Shown here: in pieces, positions 24,245-31,636 of the stretch
Position numbering within the stretch: the first letter of the stretch is position 1
How the letters are laid out: every line of letters starts with the position of its first letter
DNA from: Phytohabitans sp052068095
Lineage (GTDB): Bacteria; Actinomycetota; Actinomycetes; Mycobacteriales; Micromonosporaceae
Assembly: GCF_052068095.1 (NCBI RefSeq)
Contig: NZ_JBQHDG010000002.1
Coordinates: 186,001 to 250,000, forward strand
Direction of reading: 5' to 3'
Length of the DNA: 64,000 bases
Notes under the pieces: generated by a model
Databases searched by the model: none
What the model was told of the DNA's origin: nothing
What the model saw: the letters and a program-made list of their open reading frames with translations, nothing else
Position numbers and translations under genes: made by a program

Positions 24245-25627
24245 ATGAAACGCAAAATCGCGATCGTCGGCGCGGCGGCCCTCGCCCTGCTCGCGTCGGT
24301 CCTCTTCTTCGTCAAGCCGGCCGACGCCGCCGTGGGCCTCCGGGTCAGCGGCGGCCGAGTCGTCGAGGCCAACGGCACCAACGTCGTGATGCGCGGCGTC
24401 AGCCACCCGCACGTCTGGTACACCGGCCAGACGAGCTCGTTCGCCAACATCAAGGCGACCGGCGCCAACACCGTGCGCGTGGTGCTCGGCAGCGGCCAGC
24501 GCTGGGGCCCGAGCAACGACCTGCCCACGGTCGTCAACCTGTGCCGCACCAACCGCCTGCTCTGCGTGCTCGAGGTGCACGACACCACCGGGTACGGCGA
24601 GGAGGGCGCGGCGGCCACGCTCGACCAGGCGGCCAGCTACTGGATCAGCCAGCGCAGCGCGCTCGCCGGCACCGAGAACTTCGTCATCATCAACATCGGC
24701 AACGAGCCGTTCGGCAACAACGAGCAGGTCAGTGCCACCTGGCCCACCGCCACGTCCAACGCGATCGGCCGGCTGCGCAACGCCGGCTTCGAGCACCTCA
24801 TCATGGTGGACGCGCCCAACTGGGGCCAGGACTGGCGCTTCATCATGCGCGACAACGCGCAGACGGTCTTCAACAGCGACCCGCAGCGCAACACCGTCTT
24901 CTCCGTGCACATGTACGGCGTCTTCGACACCGCCGCGGAGATCACCGACTACCTGGGCCGCTTCCGCACCGCGGGGCTGCCGATCGTGGTCGGCGAGTTT
25001 GGCCACAACCACTCTGACGGCAACCCCGACGAAGACACCATCATGTCGTACACCCAGGCCAACGGCATCGGGTACATCGGCTGGAGCTGGAGCGGCAACG
25101 GCGGCGGCGTCGAATACCTCGACATGGTCACCAACTTCAACCCCGCCCAGCTGACGTCGTGGGGCACCCGGATCATCAACGGCGCCAACGGCATCCGGCA
25201 GACCTCGCGGGAGCTGAGCTGGTTCGGCGGCAACCCGACCACGGCGCCCACGACCAGCCGCCCGCCGACCACCACGCCGACGACGCCGCCGACGACCGCA
25301 CCGACCACCTCGCCCCCGCCCGGGGGGCGCAGTTGCTCGGTCACGTACGCGGTGGCCAACCAGTGGGGCGGCGGCTTCCAGGGCGAGGTGCGCGTGACCG
25401 CCGGCAGCTCCGCGATCAGCGGGTGGACGGTCACCTGGACCTTCCCGTCCGGACAGACCGTCAACCAGGCCTGGAACGCGCAGGTGACGTCGAGCGGATC
25501 GAGCGTGACCGCCCGCAACATGACCTACAACGGCAATCTGGGCGCGGGGGCCACCACCGCGTTCGGCTTCATCGGCACCTGGAACGGCACCAACACCAAC
25601 CCGACTCCTACCTGTACGGCCAGCTGA
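24245..25627 (+). CDS. manA: Secreted endo-beta-1,4-mannanase (GH5_8) with CBM2
   Basis: A 460-aa secreted glycosidase that hydrolyses mannan. Signal peptide 1-28; GH5 catalytic domain about 30-325 that closely follows Streptomyces ManA (MRGVSHPHVWY, LEVHDTTGYGEEG, IINIGNEPFGN with acid/base Glu154, VDAPNWGQDW, IVVGEFGHNHSDGNPDEDT with nucleophile Glu251, GWSWSGNGGGVEYLDM). A Thr/Pro linker (about 330-358) and a C-terminal CBM2 cellulose-binding module (CSVTYAVANQWGGGFQGEVRV, WTVTWTFPSGQTVNQAWNA) follow. The ribosome site is GAGGTGAT. The upstream region holds a TTGAGTACTCCA partial palindrome (about 24128-24139), possibly an operator. Confidence 0.93.
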   Translation: MKRKIAIVGAAALALLASVLFFVKPADAAVGLRVSGGRVVEANGTNVVMRGVSHPHVWYTGQTSSFANIKATGANTVRVVLGSGQRWGPSNDLPTVVNLCRTNRLLCVLEVHDTTGYGEEGAAATLDQAASYWISQRSALAGTENFVIINIGNEPFGNNEQVSATWPTATSNAIGRLRNAGFEHLIMVDAPNWGQDWRFIMRDNAQTVFNSDPQRNTVFSVHMYGVFDTAAEITDYLGRFRTAGLPIVVGEFGHNHSDGNPDEDTIMSYTQANGIGYIGWSWSGNGGGVEYLDMVTNFNPAQLTSWGTRIINGANGIRQTSRELSWFGGNPTTAPTTSRPPTTTPTTPPTTAPTTSPPPGGRSCSVTYAVANQWGGGFQGEVRVTAGSSAISGWTVTWTFPSGQTVNQAWNAQVTSSGSSVTARNMTYNGNLGAGATTAFGFIGTWNGTNTNPTPTCTAS

Positions 25628-25638
25628 TCGGTTTCTTG

Positions 25639-25665
25639 GGGGCCCCGCCGCGCTGGCGGGGCCCC
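25639..25665 (+). terminator. Terminator hairpin after the mannanase gene
   Basis: Perfect 11-base stem GGGGCCCCGCC/GGCGGGGCCCC with a 5-base loop, followed by TTT, 11 bases after the stop codon. Confidence 0.85.
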
Positions 25666-25667
25666 TT

Positions 25668-25757
25668 TGGTTGCGGTTACCCCGCCTCCGGCGGGGCCTC
25701 GGGCTCCGGACGGGGCCGCCCGGCCTTGTTTCACGTTGTTGGTGGGTGGTTGCGGTG
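25668..25757 (+). repeat. Dispersed 90-base repeat, family E, copy 1
   Basis: Starts GGTTGCGGTTA, continues CGCCTCCGGCGGGGCCTCGG and ends GGTGGGTGGTTGCGGTG. A second copy with the same order and orientation is at 46922-47010. It has no coding signal. Confidence 0.75.
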
Positions 25758-25828
25758 GGCATGCGGTCGCGGGCCAGCGCACACCGCGTCCCGGTAAGCG
25801 GGCGATTCGGCCCACTGGCCGGGATGGC

Positions 25829-25897
25829 TCATGATCGTTAGCCCGAAAAGGGCGTGACTCGCCGGTCGGAGCGGCCGTATCGGGCTAACGATCATGA
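25829..25897. repeat. Convergent-junction hairpin repeat, family A, copy 2 (intact)
   Basis: Perfect 17-base inverted repeat TCATGATCGTTAGCCCG (25829-25845) and CGGGCTAACGATCATGA (25881-25897) around a 35-base interior. It lies between the mannanase (plus) and the binding-protein gene (minus), whose stop is at 25903. The interior matches copy 1 and the arms match copy 3 at 37011-37075. It may act as a bidirectional terminator. Confidence 0.85.
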
Positions 25898-25902
25898 TGG
25901 GC

Positions 25903-26844
25903 TTACGGGAGTAGGGCGTTCACGTCGGCGGGTGACTCCAGGAGGCCGTCTTGTAGGGCCAGGTCGGCCAGGGTCTGCACCGAGGCGCGGTTGACCTCCG
26001 GGGGCCACTTCGGGAGCGTGACCTGGGCGATCACCTCGGGCGTGATCTTCGTGTAGGTGCCGATGACGCGCCTCGCCTCGTCCGGGTTGGCGTCGGCGTA
26101 GGCCAGCGACTCGCGCATCGCCTCGGAAAAGCGGCGGACCAGGTCGGGGTCGCTGTCGATCAGGGCGGTCGAGGTGAAGTAGACCGCGACCGTCAGGTTG
26201 GGCGCGGCGTCCACGTAGCTCGACGCCACCGAGCGGGCGCCCTGGGCGCGGGCGGCGGACTGGAAGGGCTCGACCATGAAGGCCGCGTCCACCTTGCCGC
26301 CCTGGAGCGCCGCGGGCATGTCGGGGAAGGGCAGCTCGGTGAAGCGCAGCGAGGACGCGTCGGCGCCGGCCTCGCGGACCGACGCGCGGACGGTGGTGTC
26401 GACGATGTTGCGGAGCGTGTTGACGGCGATGTTGCGGCCGGCGAGGTCGGCGGCGGTGCGGATGGGGCTGTCGGCGCGTACCAGCACGCTGCCGAAGTCC
26501 TTGCCGTCCTCACCGGTGGAGTTGTTGCCGTTGCTCACCACCTTGAGCGGCAGGCGCTGCGACTGGGCGAGCAGCAGGCTCACCACGTTGCTGAAGCCGA
26601 ACTGGTACTGGCCGCTCACCACCGCGGGCACGATCGCCGCGCCGCCCTGGGCGGGGGTGAGGGTGAGGTCGATGTCGCGGTTGGCGAAGAAGCCTTTCTC
26701 CTTGCCGAGGTAGATGGGTGCCACGTCGAGGATGGCGATGACGCCGACGTTAACCTTGTCCGGACCCGGGGCCGGAGACTCCTCCGGCGAACCGCCGCAG
26801 CCGAAGAGCAGCACGCACACGACGACGAACGAGAGCCGGCGCAT
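25903..26844 (-). CDS. ABC transporter substrate-binding lipoprotein (NMT1/SsuA type), orphan
   Basis: A 313-aa lipoprotein with lipobox LLFGC (Cys16) and a periplasmic-binding fold of the sulfonate/nitrate/thiamine-precursor class: VNVGVIAILDVAPIYLGKEKGFFANRDIDLTL, GQYQFGFSNVVSLLLAQ, LAGRNIAVNTL, GKVDAAFMVEPF. Its start is 6 bases after the stop of the MetE-like gene, so they form an operon. No permease or ATPase is nearby, so partners must be elsewhere. The ligand is unknown; context would fit a sulfur compound or methylated precursor (inference). Confidence 0.87.
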   Translation of the reverse strand: MRRLSFVVVCVLLFGCGGSPEESPAPGPDKVNVGVIAILDVAPIYLGKEKGFFANRDIDLTLTPAQGGAAIVPAVVSGQYQFGFSNVVSLLLAQSQRLPLKVVSNGNNSTGEDGKDFGSVLVRADSPIRTAADLAGRNIAVNTLRNIVDTTVRASVREAGADASSLRFTELPFPDMPAALQGGKVDAAFMVEPFQSAARAQGARSVASSYVDAAPNLTVAVYFTSTALIDSDPDLVRRFSEAMRESLAYADANPDEARRVIGTYTKITPEVIAQVTLPKWPPEVNRASVQTLADLALQDGLLESPADVNALLP

Positions 26845-26850
26845 GACGAC

Positions 26851-27969
26851 TCACCCCCAGACCTCTGTCGCGGTCTCCACCACGAGGCGCAGCTTGGCGA
26901 CCTGCTCGTCGTACGTGAGCGTGTTGCCCTCCACTGTGGACGAGAAGCCGCACTGGGGTGACAGGCACAGCTGCTCCAGCGGCACGTACCGGGCCGCCTC
27001 GTCGATGCGGCGCTTGAGGTCGTCTTTGCTCTCCAGCTCGCCGCGCTTGGTGGTGACCAGCCCGAGCACGACCATCTTGCCGGGCGGCACGAAGCGCAGC
27101 GGGCCGAAGCCGCCGGAGCGGGCGTCGTCGTACTCCAGGAAGAAGCCGTCGACGTCGAGCTGGTTGAAGAGGGCCTCGGCGACGAAGTCGTATCCGCCCT
27201 CGGCGGCCCACGAGGAGCGGAAGTTGCCCCGGCACATGTGGGTGGTCACGGCCATCTCGGGCGGGCGGCCGGCGAGCGCGGCGTTGATCTGCCGGATGTA
27301 CCGCTCGTGCTGGTGCATCGGGTCGCCGCCGTGCGCCGCGACGAGCTCGCGCTGCCGCGGGTCGTTGAGGTAGGCCAGGCTCGTGTCGTCGAGCTGGAGG
27401 TAGGTGCAGCCGAGCAGGCCGAGCTGGCGCACCTCCTCGGCGTACGCGGCGGAGAGGTCGTCCCAGAACTGGTCGAGGTCCGGGTAGACCGCGGTGTCGA
27501 TCGCCGCCCGGCCGCCGCGGTAGTGGACCATGCTGGGCGAGGGGATGGTGAGCTTGGGGATGTTGGTCTTGACCTGCGACTGGAGGTAGGTGAAGGCGTC
27601 CGTGAAGATGGGCTGGGCGAGCGAGACGCGGTCGTGCACGCGCAGGGCCGCCGAGCTGAACTCGAGCGTCCCCTCGTCGTTGAAGAACCGCACGGTCAGC
27701 TTCTCGTCGGCCGGGTCGATGCCGCCGAGCTGGTAGATGAAGTCCATGTGCCAGGAGGTCCGGCGAAACTCGCCATCGGTGGCCGAGCGCAGGCCGACCT
27801 CCTCCTGCATGCGGACGACCTCGGTGATCGCGTCGTCCTCGACCGCGCGGAGCTCGTCGGCGGTGATACGGCCGGCGGCGCGGTCCTCCCGTGCGCGCAG
27901 CAGCGCGGCGGGTCGCAACAGGCTGCCGACGTGGTCGGCGCGGAATGGTGGGCGGTTACGCGCATCCAT
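26851..27969 (-). CDS. Cobalamin-independent methionine synthase-like protein (YxjG/MetE C-terminal family)
   Basis: A 372-aa protein of the MetE C-terminal/UROD-like fold, much shorter than full MetE: ADHVGSLLRPAALL, TDGEFRRTSWHMDF, IPSPSMVHYRG, YLQLDDTSLAYL, THMCRGNFRSS, EYDDARSGGFGPLRF and LCLSPQCGFSSTVEGN. The zinc-site residues of MetE are represented by THMCRGN and PQCGF. Members transfer methyl groups from folate or other donors to homocysteine or similar thiols. It is cotranscribed with the orphan binding lipoprotein. The ATG at 27969 begins the conserved N-terminus. Confidence 0.87.
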   Translation of the reverse strand: MDARNRPPFRADHVGSLLRPAALLRAREDRAAGRITADELRAVEDDAITEVVRMQEEVGLRSATDGEFRRTSWHMDFIYQLGGIDPADEKLTVRFFNDEGTLEFSSAALRVHDRVSLAQPIFTDAFTYLQSQVKTNIPKLTIPSPSMVHYRGGRAAIDTAVYPDLDQFWDDLSAAYAEEVRQLGLLGCTYLQLDDTSLAYLNDPRQRELVAAHGGDPMHQHERYIRQINAALAGRPPEMAVTTHMCRGNFRSSWAAEGGYDFVAEALFNQLDVDGFFLEYDDARSGGFGPLRFVPPGKMVVLGLVTTKRGELESKDDLKRRIDEAARYVPLEQLCLSPQCGFSSTVEGNTLTYDEQVAKLRLVVETATEVWG

Positions 27970-27989
27970 CCGCTCACGATAGACCCAAA

Positions 27990-28433
27990 CTAACCATAAG
28001 TATCGATACGCATTCGCACCTTCAGCGCGTCGCGGCCGGTCTCGCGGAATCCGAGGCGGGTGTATAGGGCGTGCGCGCGGGTGTTGACCACGAGCACCTC
28101 GAGCGAGATCGCCTGCCCGCGCTCGGCGGCCTCCGCGATCAGCTCGCGCAGCAGCCGCCCACCCACACCCCTTCCCTGGTACACCGGGAGCAGCTCGATC
28201 AGCCCGAGAAAGATCCCGTCCGGGCGGCGGTCGACGTCGAGGCGGCCGGCTTCCCGCCCGTTCACCAGGATGATCTTTGTTTTTGTCGGGTCGAAGCCCC
28301 GCTCGTGGAAGCCGCGCTGCACCTCCTCGTCCCAGCCCCACGTCGCCTCGACGTAGGGCCGGAGCGAGACCAGGCGCAGCGCCCAGCAGAAGTCGCCGTC
28401 GGCCGCCGTCGCGTCCCGCAACGCCACGTGCAT
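27990..28433 (-). CDS. GNAT-family N-acetyltransferase
   Basis: A 147-aa acetyltransferase with the acetyl-CoA motif LLPVYQGRGVGGRLLRELIAEAAERG (motif A) and VNTRAHALYTRLGFRETGRDAL (motif B). The ATG at 28433 lies 7 bases after TAGCCT, suggesting a leaderless mRNA. The substrate is unknown. It sits 20 bases upstream of the MetE-like gene on the same strand and diverges from the MarR gene across a long palindrome. Confidence 0.85.
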   Translation of the reverse strand: MHVALRDATAADGDFCWALRLVSLRPYVEATWGWDEEVQRGFHERGFDPTKTKIILVNGREAGRLDVDRRPDGIFLGLIELLPVYQGRGVGGRLLRELIAEAAERGQAISLEVLVVNTRAHALYTRLGFRETGRDALKVRMRIDTYG

Positions 28434-28450
28434 GCCACGCAGGCTACGAC

Positions 28451-28520
28451 GCCCCGCTACCAAGAGGGCAGCCCTTTACCCATCGAGGCGGGTAAAGGGC
28501 TGCCCACTTGGGAGCGGGGC
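28451..28520. repeat. 70-base extended palindrome between divergent genes
   Basis: The central stem GGGCAGCCCTTTACCC (28466-28481) and GGGTAAAGGGCTGCCC (28490-28505) is a perfect 16-base inverted repeat with an 8-base loop. Outside it, after a single A/A mismatch, CCAAG pairs with CTTGG, and after a second mismatch GCCCCGCT (28451-28458) pairs with AGCGGGGC (28513-28520). The stem is about 31 positions with two mismatches. It separates the GNAT gene (minus) from the MarR gene (plus), so it could be an operator or cruciform rather than a terminator. Confidence 0.85.
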
Positions 28521-28539
28521 GCGCCGGTAAAATTCGACC

Positions 28540-29007
28540 GTGGAGGAGACGCGCTGGCTGACGGCCGAGCAGCAGCGTGCCTGGCGGCGGTTCGCGGCCG
28601 TGGTGATGCAGCTGCCCGGCACGCTCGACACCCAGCTCCAGCAGGACGCGCAGATCACACACTTCGGCTACTGGGTGATGGCCATGCTCTCCGAGGCGCC
28701 CAGCCGTTCGCTCCGCATGAGCGAGCTGGCCGCGCTCGCCAACGGCTCCCAGTCCCGCCTCTCCCACCTCGTCGGGCGGCTGGAGGAGCGCGGGTGGGTG
28801 CGCCGCGAGCGCACGCCCGAAGACGGCCGCGGCTACGTGGCGGTGCTCACCGACGAGGGATACCAGAAGGTGGTGGAGACCGCGCCCGGCCACGTGGAGA
28901 AGGTGCGGTCGGTGGTCTTCGACGCGCTCACCCCGGAGCAGATCACCCAGCTCGACGAGATCAGCGCGGCCGTCCTCGCCCGGCTCGACCCGGACGCCAC
29001 CTGCTGA
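28540..29007 (+). CDS. MarR-family transcriptional regulator
   Basis: A 155-aa winged-helix regulator: FGYWVMAMLSEAPSRSLRMSELAALANGSQSRLSHLVGRLEERGWVRRERTPEDGRGYVAVLTDEG carries the recognition helix and wing. It starts with GTG 6 bases after TAAAAT (28528-28533), a clear leaderless arrangement. The start lies just beyond the 70-base palindrome, a possible autoregulatory site. The target genes and ligand are unknown; the divergent GNAT/MetE-like/lipoprotein genes are candidates. Confidence 0.9.
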   Translation: MEETRWLTAEQQRAWRRFAAVVMQLPGTLDTQLQQDAQITHFGYWVMAMLSEAPSRSLRMSELAALANGSQSRLSHLVGRLEERGWVRRERTPEDGRGYVAVLTDEGYQKVVETAPGHVEKVRSVVFDALTPEQITQLDEISAAVLARLDPDATC

Positions 29008-29025
29008 GAGCGGGTGGCGTCCGGG
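28989..29025 (+). terminator. Hairpin spanning the MarR stop codon
   Basis: Perfect 13-base stem CCCGGACGCCACC (28989-29001) and GGTGGCGTCCGGG (29013-29025) with an 11-base loop containing the TGA at 29005-29007. The left arm is coding sequence. The convergent pectate lyase gene ends at 29033, so it can serve both strands. Confidence 0.75.
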
Positions 29026-29032
29026 CGAGACC

Positions 29033-30016
29033 TCAGATCTTGCCGGTGCCGGCGCCGCTCGTCACCGACGCCTTGACGCTGCTCGCGCTGTCCATCTGGT
29101 ACGAGTACGGGATGCTCCGGACGCTGCCGCCCTGGTCACCCGAGCCCGAGTTGACGAAGTGGTTGTTGCGCGCGACCAGCGAGCCGGCCGGCGAGCTGCC
29201 CTCACCGCGGTGGAACGGGTCCTCGACGTTCTCGAAGTAGTTGCCCTCGACGAGGACGCCGGCCTCGCAGGTGGAGGCGACGCCGTAGCTGCCGACGTTG
29301 CGGTAGTAGTTGTTGAACACGTGCACCGGGTTGCCGAAGCGGACCCGGGGGTGGCGCTGGTTGCTGCCGTCGAAGTAGTTGTTGTTGTACGTCACCCGCA
29401 GCTTGCCCCGGTCCTCGCCGCCGTTGCTGTCGGAGTGGCCGAGCAGCATCGACTTGTCGTGGCTGAAGAAGCGGTTCCACGACACCGTGACGTAGTCGGA
29501 CGCGCGCTTGATGTCGACGGCGCCGTCGCTGCCGTTGCTGAAGCTGTTGTGGTCGATCCACACGCGGGTGGAGTACTGCACGTTGATCGCGTCGTCACCC
29601 CAGTTCCGGAAGTTGATGTTCCGGATGATGACGTTGCTGACGCTGGCCACGTTGAGCCCGCCGCCGGTGATGGTGGCGCCGCTGCCCACGCCGATGATGG
29701 TCTTGTTCGCCGCCACCTTCTGCATGCCGCTGATCGAGATCGTGCCGGAGACCCGGATGACCCGGGCGCCGCTGGCCTGCATGTTGCTGATCAGGTCGGA
29801 CGAGGTGGTGACGGTCACCGGCGAGGCGCTGCCGCCGCCGCTCGTGCCGCCGCCCTGCGTGGCCCAGCCCTGCATGTTGAACGTGGCGGCGGACGCCTCC
29901 GGCATCGCGACCAGGGCGCCGGCCGCGGCGAGTGCCAGTGCGGCGGCGCCGATCGCCGGTCCGCGCCAGCGGCGCGAGCGCGGGCGTTCGGTGTGGTCGG
30001 TGCGGTGGAGCGTCAT
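29033..30016 (-). CDS. Secreted pectate lyase, family PL1
   Basis: A 327-aa secreted enzyme that cleaves pectate by beta-elimination. A signal peptide (GAAALALAAAGALVAMPEASA) is followed by the right-handed beta-helix of PL1: TIIGVGSGATITGGGLNV, VIIRNINFRNWGDDAINVQYSTRVWIDHNSFSNGSDGAVDIK, YVTVSWNRFFSHDKSMLLGHSDS, RVTYNNNYFDGSNQRHPRVRFG. The IDHN and RHPRVR blocks hold the calcium and catalytic residues. I chose ATG 30016 with GGGAGG 7 bases upstream. A LacI-type operator lies about 95 bases upstream, so sugar-dependent control is likely. Confidence 0.93.
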   Translation of the reverse strand: MTLHRTDHTERPRSRRWRGPAIGAAALALAAAGALVAMPEASAATFNMQGWATQGGGTSGGGSASPVTVTTSSDLISNMQASGARVIRVSGTISISGMQKVAANKTIIGVGSGATITGGGLNVASVSNVIIRNINFRNWGDDAINVQYSTRVWIDHNSFSNGSDGAVDIKRASDYVTVSWNRFFSHDKSMLLGHSDSNGGEDRGKLRVTYNNNYFDGSNQRHPRVRFGNPVHVFNNYYRNVGSYGVASTCEAGVLVEGNYFENVEDPFHRGEGSSPAGSLVARNNHFVNSGSGDQGGSVRSIPYSYQMDSASSVKASVTSGAGTGKI

Positions 30017-30108
30017 GAGGAAACCTCCCATGGGACGGTGCGCCGTGCACGGCCGGCGCGAGGCAGATCGGCACCGGCGGGCGCGGCGAAGCGGTAGCCC
30101 GGAGGACA

Positions 30109-30122
30109 GGAAAACGCTTTCC
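30109..30122. promoter_or_regulatory. LacI-family-type operator upstream of pectate lyase
   Basis: GGAAAACGCTTTCC, a 14-base palindrome with one mismatched pair and the central CG step typical of LacI/GalR operators. It lies upstream of the pectate lyase start. No lacI gene is in the window, so the regulator is unlinked. Confidence 0.6.
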
Positions 30123-30281
30123 AGGTACGAGCGTATCGATGTCCATGAATCATGTCAACCGAGGGGGATTTCCGCTCGCGGATGATCGGGATACGCTGTG
30201 GCGCGCCGGCGGCACCGCCGGACCACCCGCCCGGCCCCCACTCGGGCGACCACCGCCGTGCCGCCCACGCAGGGAGAGTGA

Positions 30282-30992
30282 GTGCGCAGCCGCCCGGATC
30301 CCCCCGGCCCTCGCTCCGCGAGCCCAGCGGGCGCACCCGGCCGCCGCCGCGCCGCGACCACCACCGGCCGGCGCCTGCGCCGTCCCACCCCGTCCGAGGT
30401 GCTGCTGCTCTGGGCACCGACCGCGCTCGGCGTCTCGGTGGCGCTGATCATCATCGCGGCGGTGGCGGTCACCCGCGGCACCGGCGCCGGGCCGGCACCA
30501 CGCGCCTCCATCGACTACGCCTGGACGCCGCCGGTCGCCGACTACACGCCCGGCGTCGCCACCCGCGCCTCGTCACCGACGCGCACCGCCTCGCCGTTGC
30601 CGCGCCTCTCGCCGACGCCCAAGCGCACCACGGCCAGCCCCCGCACCACGCCGCCCGCTCCCCCGCCGCCGCCACCGGTGACCGGCCGCTACGCGGTCGT
30701 CGACGCGTGGCAGGGCGGCTTCATCGGCGAGGTCATGGTCACCAACCCGTCAGGCAACCCGCGCGACTGGACGGTGCGCGTGCAGTTTCCGCCCGGCGTC
30801 GGCCGGCTCAACACCTTCTGGGTCGACGGCGTGCCCCAGCCCGCGCTCAGCCGCCTCGGCGAGGCGTACATCTTCACCGGCAGCGTCCCGGTGGCGGCCC
30901 AGGGCAAGCTCGCGCTGCGGATGCACTTCGACCAGTGGGGCCGCGACCGCCACCCGACGGCGTGCGCCGTCAACGGCAAGGCCTGCGACTGA
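30282..30992 (+). CDS. Membrane-anchored CBM2-like protein
   Basis: A 236-aa protein: basic cytoplasmic tail, one membrane segment (LLLWAPTALGVSVALIIIAAVAV), a Thr/Pro/Ser-rich stalk (about 85-135) and a C-terminal CBM2-type module (GRYAVVDAWQGGFIGEVMVTNPSGNPRDWTVRVQFPPGVG, AYIFTGSVPVAAQGKLALRMHFDQWG). The GTG start follows AGGGAG. No catalytic domain is present, so it probably tethers cells to cellulose or chitin-like surfaces, or presents carbohydrate to enzymes such as the neighbouring pectate lyase and mannanase (inference). Confidence 0.8.
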   Translation: MRSRPDPPGPRSASPAGAPGRRRAATTTGRRLRRPTPSEVLLLWAPTALGVSVALIIIAAVAVTRGTGAGPAPRASIDYAWTPPVADYTPGVATRASSPTRTASPLPRLSPTPKRTTASPRTTPPAPPPPPPVTGRYAVVDAWQGGFIGEVMVTNPSGNPRDWTVRVQFPPGVGRLNTFWVDGVPQPALSRLGEAYIFTGSVPVAAQGKLALRMHFDQWGRDRHPTACAVNGKACD

Positions 30993-31079
30993 CCCGACCC
31001 GCGGCCGGGCGGCGCCGGCGACGGGATGGCGCCGCGCCGGAGGCGGTGACACCGACCCACGGCCGCCGGCGGCGGCGCG

Positions 31080-31268
31080 TCAGCGCACGCAGAGCGCGAC
31101 GCTGACGCCGCTGTAGTCGGGATCGTCGTCGCACATCACCTGGCTGACATTGCTCTCCGGCGTGCACGACATGCTGAGATTGCTCTCGAACCGCACCGCG
31201 ACGCGCCCGGTAGCCATGCCTTGCAGATCCAGCAGCACCATCCCGCCATTGTCGCTACGCGGTCGCAT
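31080..31268 (-). CDS. Putative class III lanthipeptide (RamS/AmfS-type) precursor, orphan
   Basis: A 62-aa ORF whose N-terminal part contains MVLLDLQGM, the leader signature of SapB/AmfS-type class III precursors (RamS has LFDLQSM). The last 34 residues contain three Ser-x-x-Ser-x(2-3)-Cys units: SNLSMSC, SNVSQVMC and SGVSVALC. That spacing is the substrate pattern for labionin or lanthionine rings. The start may be ATG 31268 or ATG 31241; neither has a strong ribosome site. No LanKC synthetase, transporter or protease gene is within the window, so modification would have to be in trans. The alternative is a chance ORF, but leader and three rings matching together argue against it. Confidence 0.68.
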   Translation of the reverse strand: MRPRSDNGGMVLLDLQGMATGRVAVRFESNLSMSCTPESNVSQVMCDDDPDYSGVSVALCVR

Positions 31269-31636
31269 GGTCACAAGAAGTGATACACCCGCGCGACATG
31301 TCCGCTGTGGACCTCGCGAGGCCTACCGCCACGCGTGGTGAGCGCGATCAACCGTGGCCGGGTGACCGGTGCCCCGACAGCCGCACCGTTGCTCCCGCGG
31401 CCTCACCCGTCCGCCGCTGGTCGCACTCACCCACGCAACCGGCGGGAGCGGATTGAGCTCGCGCGAGCCGCCGGCCGGGAACGGTGCCCGCGGGAAAGCA
31501 CCCCAAGAAAACGCTCCGCCGCGCTCCACGTTTCCCCGGGGACCCCGTGCATACGGTCCGCCACTGACGCGGACATGGGCGAAATATGCCTCGAAGAAAC
31601 GCCACGACGAGCGGCGAACCTCACCCCGAAAGGGCT
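31269..31636. repeat. Gene-free stretch with inverted copies of dispersed repeats B and C
   Basis: 31385-31424 is an inverted copy of the 40-base family C segment at 47565-47604 (AACGGT, GAGGCCGCGGGAGC, GCGGACGGGTG). 31455-31580 is an inverted copy of the roughly 130-base family B unit at 17307-17440, ending in the hairpin GTCCGC-GTCAGTG-GCGGAC. No gene is evident. Confidence 0.7.
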
